NCBI GenBank assembly: GCA_965207585.1
Contig: CBDBMT010000003.1
Coordinates: 3,472,001 to 3,536,000, forward strand
Direction: 5' to 3'
Length of the DNA stretch: 64,000 nt
DNA from: Bin87 sp965207585
GTDB taxonomy: Bacteria; Chloroflexota; Dehalococcoidia; Lucifugimonadales; UBA3495
Shown piece by piece: positions 8,984-16,811 of the stretch. The notes below the pieces were generated by a model, which worked only from the letters and a program-made list of their open reading frames with translations, made no database searches and had not been told where the DNA came from. The number at the start of each line of letters is the position of its first letter. The first letter of the stretch is position 1. Made by a program: the position numbers and the translations under genes.

Positions 8984-9700
8984 TCACGCCGCCATTATTG
9001 AATCGATGCCCTGATAGCAACGTTCTACGCGCTCTCGGGTCACGTCAATCCATTCCTCCGACTGATCGCAAAGAATTGCACGGCGGCCCAACTGCACGCA
9101 GGCTTCGCCAGTTGTGCCAGAGCCACACATCGGATCCAAAACCAGATCGTCTTCCTTGGTGGTCATCAAAATCAAGGGCTTAATAACGGACAGCGGTTTC
9201 TGGGCCGGATGACCAGTCTGCTCGTCTCTGCCCACGAAACCGACGTTCAACGGGACTTCCAGAACTGTTGGCGGTCCTGGAACAAATCGCATTTTGCCGG
9301 ATTTCCATCGTTCCAACTGGGCACCGTTCAAGAAGTGCTCGGGATAAGTTCTTGCACCTTCAGAGGACAGATGCAAGCAAGCGTTTTGCGCAGAACGCCA
9401 GCCACGGATAACGGAAGGGCAATTTTTGTAGTACCAAGTCAGCCAGGCGACGAGCTTAAAGCCCGTCGGAATTCGGGCCACCTGGTGGGCGACGATCTCC
9501 GGGAACCCCCACACGAAGACATGCTGAGATACCTGTGCAGCAGCAGCTATGACCTCACTCAACCAATCGTTGTAGTCATCACGCTCACCGCCGACACCCT
9601 TGTTATACCAAGGGTCGAGAATAGTCGCGGTGATGCCATCCGGCGCGGAGGCCAGAGTTGCCAGAACATCGGCCGGTGGAAGTGTTTCAACATTGGGCAT
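8984..9700 (-). CDS. DNA methyltransferase (N4-cytosine/N6-adenine type)
   Basis: A 238-residue protein with motif IV DPWY at residues 29-32 and motif I (SAM binding) DPMCGSGTTGEA at 189-200, preceded by TGHPAQKP at 162-169. The order, catalytic motif before SAM motif, is that of a class beta amino-methyltransferase. The length is short, so the target recognition region must be compact (about residues 95-160). It is followed directly by the HNH nuclease gene. Codon use and GC are lower than in the PDH genes next to it, consistent with acquisition. Confidence 0.88.
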   Translation of the reverse strand: MPNVETLPPADVLATLASAPDGITATILDPWYNKGVGGERDDYNDWLSEVIAAAAQVSQHVFVWGFPEIVAHQVARIPTGFKLVAWLTWYYKNCPSVIRGWRSAQNACLHLSSEGARTYPEHFLNGAQLERWKSGKMRFVPGPPTVLEVPLNVGFVGRDEQTGHPAQKPLSVIKPLILMTTKEDDLVLDPMCGSGTTGEACVQLGRRAILCDQSEEWIDVTRERVERCYQGIDSIMAA

Positions 9701-9713
9701 AGTTGCATCTCCG

Positions 9714-10940
9714 CTACAGCAGCAGACTGACCGGGTTTTCCAGGACCCGCTTGATCTCCATGAGGAACTGAGCGGCCTCAGCGCCGTCGGCGACGCGGTG
9801 GTCCGTGGACAGGGTGGCCTTCATCATGGTGCCGACGGCCAGCTCGCCGTCGCGGACCACCGGCTGCTGCTTGACGCTGCCTACGGCCAGGATGGCGGCG
9901 TGGGGCGGGTAGATGATGGCGGTGAAGCTCTCGACGTCGAACATGCCCATGTTGCTGATGCTGAACGTCGTGCTGCTGTACTCCTCGTTGCGGAGCGTGC
10001 CACTGTTGGCGCGGGCGATGAGGTCCTTGGTGGCGGCGGCAATCTGCACGAGGCTCTTGCTCTCGCAGTTGCTGACGCCGGGCAGGATCAGGCCGGATTC
10101 GAGGGCGATGGCGATGCCGATGTTCATGGCGCCGTGAACCTCGAGGTGATCGCCGCGGAAGAACGAGTTGAACTTGGGGTGCTTGGCCAGCGCCAGCGCA
10201 CAGGCTTTGACCATCAGGTCGTTGACGCTGACGCGGTTCTCGGGATCGGACTCGTCGTTGACATCGCGGCGCAAGGACATGGCTTTGCCCATGTCAATCT
10301 CCGCCGTGACATAGAAGTGCGGAGCCGTGGACTTGCTGTCGGAAGTGACCCGCGCGATGGTCTGCCGCATGCGGCTGAGCTCGATGCGGGAGTCGGACGG
10401 GGCGGCAACAACTTCAGGTGCGGACGCCGGCGCCGGAGCGGGTTCGGGAGCTGCCGGAGGTGCCTGGAAGTTTTCGACGTCGCGCTCGGTGATCCGTCCG
10501 TTGGGTCCGGTGCCGGTGACCAGCGAGAGGTCAATGCCGCGTTCGCGCGCGAGGCGCCGGGCGATGGGAGACGCGCGGACGCCTCCGTCGGAAGCAGGGG
10601 CCGGCGCTGCGGGAGGCTCAGGTTCCGCCGCGGCCGGGGCGGGCGTGGGAGCGGCCGGGGCCGGGCTAGCGGCGGGAGCGGCAACTTCGGGGACCGATTC
10701 GCCGGGCTCGGTGATGATGGCAATGAGCTCACCGACCGGGACAGCGACGCCGGCCTCGGCGACGATGCGTCCCAGGACACCGCCGGTGTAGGCCTCGAAT
10801 TCGACCGTGGCCTTGTCCGTCTCGATGTCGGCGATCACCTCGCCACGGTCGACGGTTTCGCCTTCCTGCTTGTACCAGCGGACGACGGTGCCTTCACGCA
10901 TATCGTATCCCATCTGGGGCATGACGACGTTGGTAGCCAC
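9714..10940 (-). CDS. pdhC: Dihydrolipoamide acyltransferase (E2) of 2-oxoacid dehydrogenase complex
   Basis: The 408-residue protein shows one N-terminal lipoyl domain (residues 1-80, lysine in IETDKATVEF), an Ala/Pro-rich linker, a peripheral-subunit-binding domain (ASPIARRLARERGIDL and TGTGPNGRITERDV), a second linker, and the C-terminal catalytic acyltransferase domain ending with the DHRVADG active-site motif. It is the core of the complex, moving the acyl group from lipoamide to CoA. It is the last gene of the four-gene operon. Pyruvate is the likely substrate because the E1 is split into alpha and beta, but branched-chain oxoacids cannot be excluded. Confidence 0.9.
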   Translation of the reverse strand: MATNVVMPQMGYDMREGTVVRWYKQEGETVDRGEVIADIETDKATVEFEAYTGGVLGRIVAEAGVAVPVGELIAIITEPGESVPEVAAPAASPAPAAPTPAPAAAEPEPPAAPAPASDGGVRASPIARRLARERGIDLSLVTGTGPNGRITERDVENFQAPPAAPEPAPAPASAPEVVAAPSDSRIELSRMRQTIARVTSDSKSTAPHFYVTAEIDMGKAMSLRRDVNDESDPENRVSVNDLMVKACALALAKHPKFNSFFRGDHLEVHGAMNIGIAIALESGLILPGVSNCESKSLVQIAAATKDLIARANSGTLRNEEYSSTTFSISNMGMFDVESFTAIIYPPHAAILAVGSVKQQPVVRDGELAVGTMMKATLSTDHRVADGAEAAQFLMEIKRVLENPVSLLL

Positions 10941-11000
10941 GATGTTCTCCTGTGGTTGTCGGGTGTGGGGGTAACGACCGGCTGGCAGCGTTGGGCAGGT

Positions 11001-11984
11001 TCAGGCGCCGTTGACCAGTTTGCGGGCGGCCGCAGCGACGGATTGGGCGCTGGGGATGGCCATCTGCTCGAGGGGGAAAGAATAGGGTATCGGCACTTCT
11101 GCGCCGGCGACGCGGCCCACCGGAGCGTCCAGGTACTCGAAGGCCTCTTCCTGCACCTGGGACACCAATTCGCCGGCAAAACCGCCCAGGCGGGTGGTTT
11201 CCTCGACCATCAGGGCGCGGTGGGTTTTCTTCACCGAGGCTACCACCGTCTCCATGTCCAGCGGGCGCAGGCAACGCAGGTCGATCACGTCGGCCTCGAT
11301 GCCCTCGCGGGCGAGGATATCTGCCGCTTGCTCGGCGACCAGGGCCATGCGGGAGTAGCCGCAGAGCGTTATGTCGCCGCCAGTGCGCGTGATGCCGGCC
11401 TGGCCGATGGGAATGCGGAAATCGCCGCTGTCGGGGGCCTCTCCGCGCGTGCCATAGAGCAGGATGTGCTCCACGAACATGACCGGGTCGTTGAGTTCGC
11501 GGCAGGAGCGGAAAAGGCCGATGACGTCGCGCGGGGTTGAAGGCGTGACGACGGTGAGGCCCGGCACGGAGGCGTACCAGCCCTCGAAGGACTGCGAATG
11601 GGTCGCCCCGACGGAAGCGCCGGCGCCGGTGACGGTGCGAATGATCAGGGGGATCGAGAATTGGCCGCCGGACATGTACCTGATCTTGGCGGCGTGGTTC
11701 ACGATCTGGTCCATGGCCAGAAGGCTGAAGTTGATGGTCATCAGCTCGACCACGGGCCGCAGGCCGGCCATGGCGGCGCCCACGCCGGCCCCGACGATGA
11801 CCGATTCGGCCAGGGGGGAGTCCTTGATGCGCTTCTTGCCGTACTGCTCCCAGAAACCCTTGGTGACGGCGAAGGCGCCGCCGTAGGGGCCGATGTCCTC
11901 CCCCATGAGGAAGACGCGCTCATCCTGATCCAGGGCTTCGCGGAGAACTGAGGATACGGCGTCGCGATATGTCATGACCGACAT
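11001..11984 (-). CDS. pdhB: 2-oxoacid dehydrogenase E1 component beta subunit
   Basis: A 327-residue protein with the E1 beta signatures: YRDAVSSVLREALDQDERVFLMGEDIGPYGG at the N-terminus (split here by family convention into the YRDA and GEDIG motifs), the central ARIxGYMSGGQFSIP-like region, and the C-terminal transketolase domain ending VPIPYSFPLEQ. It pairs with the alpha chain encoded 29 bp upstream to form the TPP-dependent decarboxylase of the complex. Confidence 0.91.
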   Translation of the reverse strand: MSVMTYRDAVSSVLREALDQDERVFLMGEDIGPYGGAFAVTKGFWEQYGKKRIKDSPLAESVIVGAGVGAAMAGLRPVVELMTINFSLLAMDQIVNHAAKIRYMSGGQFSIPLIIRTVTGAGASVGATHSQSFEGWYASVPGLTVVTPSTPRDVIGLFRSCRELNDPVMFVEHILLYGTRGEAPDSGDFRIPIGQAGITRTGGDITLCGYSRMALVAEQAADILAREGIEADVIDLRCLRPLDMETVVASVKKTHRALMVEETTRLGGFAGELVSQVQEEAFEYLDAPVGRVAGAEVPIPYSFPLEQMAIPSAQSVAAAARKLVNGA

Positions 11985-12013
11985 GATGGTTCCTCTCGAC
12001 TGGCTTGGTCGTG

Positions 12014-13021
12014 TTACGCGGGGATACCTTCAGTCGGTCGATCAGTGTAGACGTGATCGTAGAGGTCGGCGGGTTCGGGCCAGGGAGATGTCTCGCCGAA
12101 CTCCGCGGCCACCACGATCTCTTCGTCGACGCTGGCGTCGATTTCGTCGAAATCCTCCACGGTGGCGATTCCTTCGTCGGTGAGCCAATCGCGGTAGCGA
12201 GGAATCGGATCCTGGCCGGCCCAGTAGGACACCTCGTCCTCGGGGCGGTAGTTCGCGGGATCGGCTACGGAGTGGCCGCGCAGGCGGTAGGTGCGGGCGA
12301 CGACGAATGCCGGGCCGCTGCCGGAGCGGACTTCGGCGTTGATCTTCTGCATCAAACCACGCACCTCGAGGACGTCGTTACCGTCTACCTCGTAACGGGA
12401 CATGCCGTAGGCGGCGGCCATCTCATGCAGAGAGTCCCACATCACGAGGGTCTCCTTGGATGAAGCGCCCATGCCGTACAGGTTATGTTCACAGAAGAAG
12501 ATGACGGGGAGGTTCCAGATGGCGGCGAGGTTCATAGCTTCGTGGAACTCGCCCTCGTTGACCGCGCCGTCGCCGAAGAAGCAGAGAACGACCTGGTCGT
12601 CGCCGCGGTACTGCACGGCGAGGGCGATGCCGGCGGCGATGCAGAGCTGGCCGCCGACGATGGCATATCCGCCCATGAAGTTCAGATCGGAGCTGAACAG
12701 GTGCATGGAGCCGCCCTTGCCCTTGCTGCATCCCGTGACCTTGCCCATGAGCTCAGCCATCACCTCGTTGCTGGTCATGCCGCGGGCGAGGGCCTGGCCG
12801 TGGTCCCGGTAGTGGGTCACGATGTAATCGTCGGGGCGCAGGGTGTTGATGGCCCCGACGGCGATGGCTTCCTCGCCGTTGTAGACGTGGAGGAAACCCT
12901 TGATGTTGCCTCGGGTGTACTGCCGCTCCGACTCTCGCTCAAACTCGCGGATGAGCTTCATCTGCCGGTAGAAACCCAGCAGGTCGGATTTGTCAAGTTC
13001 GGGGACGTCCGCTCTCAGCAT
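12014..13021 (-). CDS. pdhA: 2-oxoacid dehydrogenase E1 component alpha subunit
   Basis: The 335-residue protein carries the E1 alpha TPP-binding motif from FFGDGAVNEGEFHEAMNLAA through PVIFFCEHNLYGM, the GKGGSMH loop, and YRLRGHSVADP. These bind TPP and the phosphorylation-loop equivalents. It lies between lpd and pdhB with short gaps on the same strand, so the holoenzyme subunits are made together. Pyruvate is the favoured substrate. Confidence 0.92.
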   Translation of the reverse strand: MLRADVPELDKSDLLGFYRQMKLIREFERESERQYTRGNIKGFLHVYNGEEAIAVGAINTLRPDDYIVTHYRDHGQALARGMTSNEVMAELMGKVTGCSKGKGGSMHLFSSDLNFMGGYAIVGGQLCIAAGIALAVQYRGDDQVVLCFFGDGAVNEGEFHEAMNLAAIWNLPVIFFCEHNLYGMGASSKETLVMWDSLHEMAAAYGMSRYEVDGNDVLEVRGLMQKINAEVRSGSGPAFVVARTYRLRGHSVADPANYRPEDEVSYWAGQDPIPRYRDWLTDEGIATVEDFDEIDASVDEEIVVAAEFGETSPWPEPADLYDHVYTDRPTEGIPA

Positions 13022-13083
13022 ATCCCTTCCTCAATGGCAGATTTGCGCCGCCGCCCAAGCCTGGGCGACGTTTGCGCACCGTT

Positions 13084-14487
13084 CTACATGTGCAGGGCGC
13101 GGCCCTCGGCGTCCAGGGCAGCTTCGTGCACCATCTCCGCGACGCTGGGGTGGGCGTGGACGGCCCAGCCGAGTTCCAGCGTGGTGCCTTCCAGCAGGTG
13201 GGTCATCTGCAACTCCGCCAGGAGTTCGGTGACTTCGGGGCCGCACATGTGGCCGCCCAGCACCTCGCCGTAGTTGGCGTCGATGACCAGCTTGACCATG
13301 CCGTCATTTTCACCCATGGCGACGGCTTTGCCGCTGGCCTGGACGTTGAAGCGGCCGATTTTGACCTCATAGCCCTGCTCGATGGCCTGGGCCTCGGTGA
13401 GCCCGAACGAGGCCACCTGGGGATGGCAGTAGGTGGCCCGGGGCATGAAGGTGTAGTCCAGCGGCTGCGTTTCCTCGCCGGCGATGGATTCCACGGCGGT
13501 GACGGCCTGAGCAGACGCGACGTGGGCCAGGGCCAGCTTGCCGGTCACGTCACCGACGGCGTAGATGCCGGGCACGTTGGTCGCCATCTTGTCGTCGATG
13601 ACGACGTATCCCCTCTCGGTGGCCACGCCGACGGTTTCGAGTCCCAGGTTTTCGGTATTGGGCAGGACGCCGATGGCAACCAGCACCTTGTCGAACCGCG
13701 CGGTTTCGGTTACGCCGTCCTTGTCGATGGTGAGGGTAACGCCACTGGCGTCGGCCTGGGCATTGGTCACGCCGGCTCCGGTGACCATCTTGATGCCGTG
13801 CCGATTGAAAGCCCGCTCCAGCTGCTGGCAAATTTCCTCGTCCTCGTTGGGGACGATATGGGGCAGCAGCTCAATGACCGTGACCTCGGCGCCGTACATG
13901 CGGTAGATATAAGCGAACTCGACGCCGATAGCTCCGCCGCCGACGATGGCAATCGAACCGGGCACGTCTTCGGCGACGATGCTCTCGCGGCTGGTGATGA
14001 TGCGCTCGCCGTCCACCGGCAGGGGCGGGATGCTGCGGGGTCGCGCACCGGTGGCGATGATGATGTTCCGGGCAGAGATTCGGGAAGTTTGTCCGTCCGG
14101 GCCGGTGACCTCGACTGCGTTGGGGGCGATGATGCGCGCGGTTCCGGAGATGCTGTCCACGCCGTTTTTGCGGAGGAGGAAATCGACGCCGCGGGTCATG
14201 CGGTCGACGACCTGCCGGCTGCGCTTCATGGCCACGCTGTAGTCAGCGTGAAAGTTGTCGAACTGGAGCCCGAACTGGTCGGCGCGGTGGACGTAAGAGA
14301 CGATCTCGGCGTTTTTGAGAAGGGCTTTAGAAGGGATACAGCCCCAATTGAGGCAGACACCGCCCAGCGCTTCTTTTTCGATGACGCAGGATTTGAGGCC
14401 CAGTTGACCGGCTCGGATGCCGGCTACATAGCCGCCGGGCCCGCCGCCAATTACTGCTACGTCATACTCCGAGACGGTGGTCATCAA
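13084..14487 (-). CDS. lpdA: Dihydrolipoyl dehydrogenase (E3)
   Basis: A 467-residue FAD/NAD flavoprotein. Seen directly are the FAD dinucleotide motif GGGPGGYVAGIRAGQLG, the redox disulfide in GGVCLNWGCIPSKALL, the second NAD motif VGGGAIGVEFAYIY, the FAD-binding YAVGDVTG and the C-terminal HAHPSVAE with the catalytic His. It reoxidises the lipoyl group of E2 and passes electrons to NAD. It is the first gene of the lpd-E1alpha-E1beta-E2 operon. Confidence 0.94.
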   Translation of the reverse strand: MMTTVSEYDVAVIGGGPGGYVAGIRAGQLGLKSCVIEKEALGGVCLNWGCIPSKALLKNAEIVSYVHRADQFGLQFDNFHADYSVAMKRSRQVVDRMTRGVDFLLRKNGVDSISGTARIIAPNAVEVTGPDGQTSRISARNIIIATGARPRSIPPLPVDGERIITSRESIVAEDVPGSIAIVGGGAIGVEFAYIYRMYGAEVTVIELLPHIVPNEDEEICQQLERAFNRHGIKMVTGAGVTNAQADASGVTLTIDKDGVTETARFDKVLVAIGVLPNTENLGLETVGVATERGYVVIDDKMATNVPGIYAVGDVTGKLALAHVASAQAVTAVESIAGEETQPLDYTFMPRATYCHPQVASFGLTEAQAIEQGYEVKIGRFNVQASGKAVAMGENDGMVKLVIDANYGEVLGGHMCGPEVTELLAELQMTHLLEGTTLELGWAVHAHPSVAEMVHEAALDAEGRALHM

Positions 14488-14622
14488 TCTGTCCGGATGG
14501 GTGGATTATTCGAGCACAACGCGCCCTAAATCCGGCTTGCGCCGATATTGCGGGGGCTGCGCGCGGACTGTGGCATTATAGCGGCGGCAGGTGGGTGCGG
14601 CAAGGTTGAGTCGCCACGAACG

Positions 14623-14656
14623 ACTTCCGCCCCCGGTGCGCACCGGGGGCGGAAGT
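14623..14656. terminator. Perfect 34-bp palindrome between FTR gene and lpd
   Basis: Seventeen bases pair without mismatch to the next seventeen around a GCGC centre (arms ACTTCCGCCCCCGGTGC). It lies downstream of the FTR gene and upstream of lpd on the minus strand. The following U tract is weak in both directions, so it may work as a terminator or as a processing hairpin. Confidence 0.6.
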
Positions 14657-14699
14657 TTCTGCAAAGGTCAGGCTCAGTTCGGCCTGATTTCCGCTGGGG

Positions 14700-15125
<426 letters not shown>

Positions 15126-15379
15126 TGGGGTCCTCCTCGATTATTCGTTGATCCGCTAGCCAATTTAGAGTTGGCGGTATGGTTGGCCGTTCAATGGTAT
15201 TCCCATCAACGGAATTGTGCAACGCACTACCCGGCGGTCAGCGGCCCTGCCGGATACAAAGTTGCCCGGCGAAGACCGGACCGCGCCGTTAGTTCCGCAT
15301 CGGCGGCTCATGAACATGAAAATGGTGAGGCGTCAGGCGTTCTGATAGAATAGACGCATCTCCGTGGAGACAGAGCGAA

Positions 15380-15577
15380 ATGCGAATTGCGGGACTTGGC
15401 CTGACCGAACTACTGCTGATCCTTCTGGTGGTGCTGCTGATCTTTGGCGCCTCGCGGCTGCCCGGAGTCGGTTCGGCCCTGGGAAAGGGTATCCGCTCGT
15501 TCAAATCGTCCGTAACCGGTGAAGACGAGAAACCGACGACGGATCGCAGCGCATCGTCGGAAGAGCAACGTTCCTGA
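15380..15577 (+). CDS. tatA: Twin-arginine translocase subunit TatA/TatE
   Basis: The 65-residue protein has an N-terminal membrane helix (GLTELLLILLVVLLIFGASRL to about residue 28), the conserved FG hinge and LPGVGSALGKGIRSFK amphipathic helix, then an acidic tail. This is the TatA pore-forming subunit. It stands alone on the plus strand and converges with tatC. A TAGAAT box near 15351 could be its -10, but I see no good -35. Confidence 0.9.
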   Translation: MRIAGLGLTELLLILLVVLLIFGASRLPGVGSALGKGIRSFKSSVTGEDEKPTTDRSASSEEQRS

Positions 15578-15602
15578 CAACCGGGCAACGGATGCACTAT
15601 TT

Positions 15603-15627
15603 ACGGGCTCGCTTCTTGCGGGCCCGT
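15603..15627. terminator. Intrinsic terminator between convergent tatA and tatC
   Basis: A ten-base-pair stem (ACGGGCTCGC with GCGGGCCCGT, loop TTCTT) is followed by TTTTC on the plus strand. It lies 26 bp after the tatA stop and just beyond the tatC stop, so it can serve both convergent genes. Confidence 0.75.
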
Positions 15628-15635
15628 TTTCGCTG

Positions 15636-16469
15636 TCATTCGCTGGCAGGTTCGGCATTCAGCGCGGACTGCGAGCGTCGGCCGGCCAGGCGAGCGAGAA
15701 GGATGCCTACCTCGTACAGTACGATAAGCGGCCCGGCGACGATGGCCTGGTTCAAAGGATCGATGGTGGGCGTAATCGCCGCCGCGATCACGAAGGCGGC
15801 GACCAGCCAGAACCGGCGAAAGCGGGCGAAACTGCGGGCATTGACCACGCCCAAGACCGCCAGCACGTACATCACCAGCGGCGTCTCGAAGGACAATCCT
15901 AACCAGAAAAGCAGCCGGATCATGATGCTGACGAGGTTGCTGATACGGATGAGGGGGTCCGCAACCTCGCTGCCGAAGCCGATGAGAAAGCTCAGGGCCG
16001 GCGGGATCATCACGAAATAGCCGAAGGCCATGCCCCCGGCGAATGCCAGCAGAGCGGCGGGCAGGAAGGAAAAGAGAATCTTGCGCTCGCGTGGCGTGAG
16101 TCCGGGAGCGACGAAGCGGATCGCATTGTAGAGTATTACGGGCAGGGCCAAAACGAAGCCGCCCAAGAGCGAGACCCGGACGGTAATGCTCAAAAACTCG
16201 GTGACCTCGGTGCGAACGGGCTTGAACCCAGGGTCCGCCCCTGTCGGCTCGGCCGGGCGGAACACGTCCAGGTTGAAGTCCTGGTAAAAACGGAGAGGGT
16301 TGACCGTGTCCGTGGTCGCGGCGTGGCGGGCCGGCCAGAGGAGAACGGCGTAGATTTCCTCGTAGAAGTAGAAGCAGACCGCCGTGCCAATGAGCAGGGC
16401 GACCATGCAGACCAGAGCGCGGGAACGCAGTTCGCGGAAATGCTCCCGCAACGGCATCGACTGGCTCAT
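15636..16469 (-). CDS. tatC: Sec-independent protein translocase TatC
   Basis: A 277-residue polytopic membrane protein. It begins MPLREHFRELRSRAL, the conserved cytoplasmic N-terminus that binds twin-arginine signals, and has six hydrophobic segments. FVAPGLTPRERKILFSFLP and FWLGLSFETPLVMY are typical TatC loops, including the conserved FE. It follows a TatA/B-type gene by 11 bp. Confidence 0.93.
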   Translation of the reverse strand: MSQSMPLREHFRELRSRALVCMVALLIGTAVCFYFYEEIYAVLLWPARHAATTDTVNPLRFYQDFNLDVFRPAEPTGADPGFKPVRTEVTEFLSITVRVSLLGGFVLALPVILYNAIRFVAPGLTPRERKILFSFLPAALLAFAGGMAFGYFVMIPPALSFLIGFGSEVADPLIRISNLVSIMIRLLFWLGLSFETPLVMYVLAVLGVVNARSFARFRRFWLVAAFVIAAAITPTIDPLNQAIVAGPLIVLYEVGILLARLAGRRSQSALNAEPASE

Positions 16470-16480
16470 CGGGCCCGGCC

Positions 16481-16792
16481 TTACCGCTGGTCGGAAGGTT
16501 GGGACGCCGGGCGGTTGTCGGAGGCGTCGTTCTGGGCTGCCAGGTGCGGCGGAGGAGGGACCGGGTCAGAAGGGGACGACGGTGGGGTCGCGGTACCGGG
16601 GTTTTCCCGGGTGCGCCCGCCGCGTTCGTCGACCGAGGCGGCATCCATGATGTCAGTGAAGGTGCGCCGGGCTTCGCGGGCCATCTTGCCGATGGTGCGG
16701 GCGACTTCAACCGTCTTGCCCGGACCCAGGGCGATGAAAGCCACGAGCAGGATAACCAGCAACTCCAGGGTGCCGATGCCGAAAACGTTCAC
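16481..16792 (-). CDS. TatA/TatB-family translocase subunit
   Basis: The 103-residue protein has one N-terminal membrane helix (GTLELLVILLVAFIALGPGK), a basic amphipathic helix (ARTIGKMAREARRTF) and a Pro/Ser-rich tail. The LGPGK turn and its position directly before tatC suggest a TatB-like role, with the separate 65-residue protein acting as TatA, but TatA and TatB cannot be told apart from this alone. Confidence 0.82.
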   Translation of the reverse strand: MNVFGIGTLELLVILLVAFIALGPGKTVEVARTIGKMAREARRTFTDIMDAASVDERGGRTRENPGTATPPSSPSDPVPPPPHLAAQNDASDNRPASQPSDQR

Positions 16793-16811
16793 GGTAGGTG
16801 GTCCGACGTGG

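Noticed and set aside
9600..11540. 646-codon open frame antisense to pdhC/pdhB
   Set aside because: High GC gives long antisense frames. The opposite strand has complete E2 and E1 beta motifs, and the antisense protein has no recognisable domain.
13072..14529. 485-codon open frame antisense to lpd
   Set aside because: Mirrors the lpd codon pattern; glycine/valine-rich with no domains.
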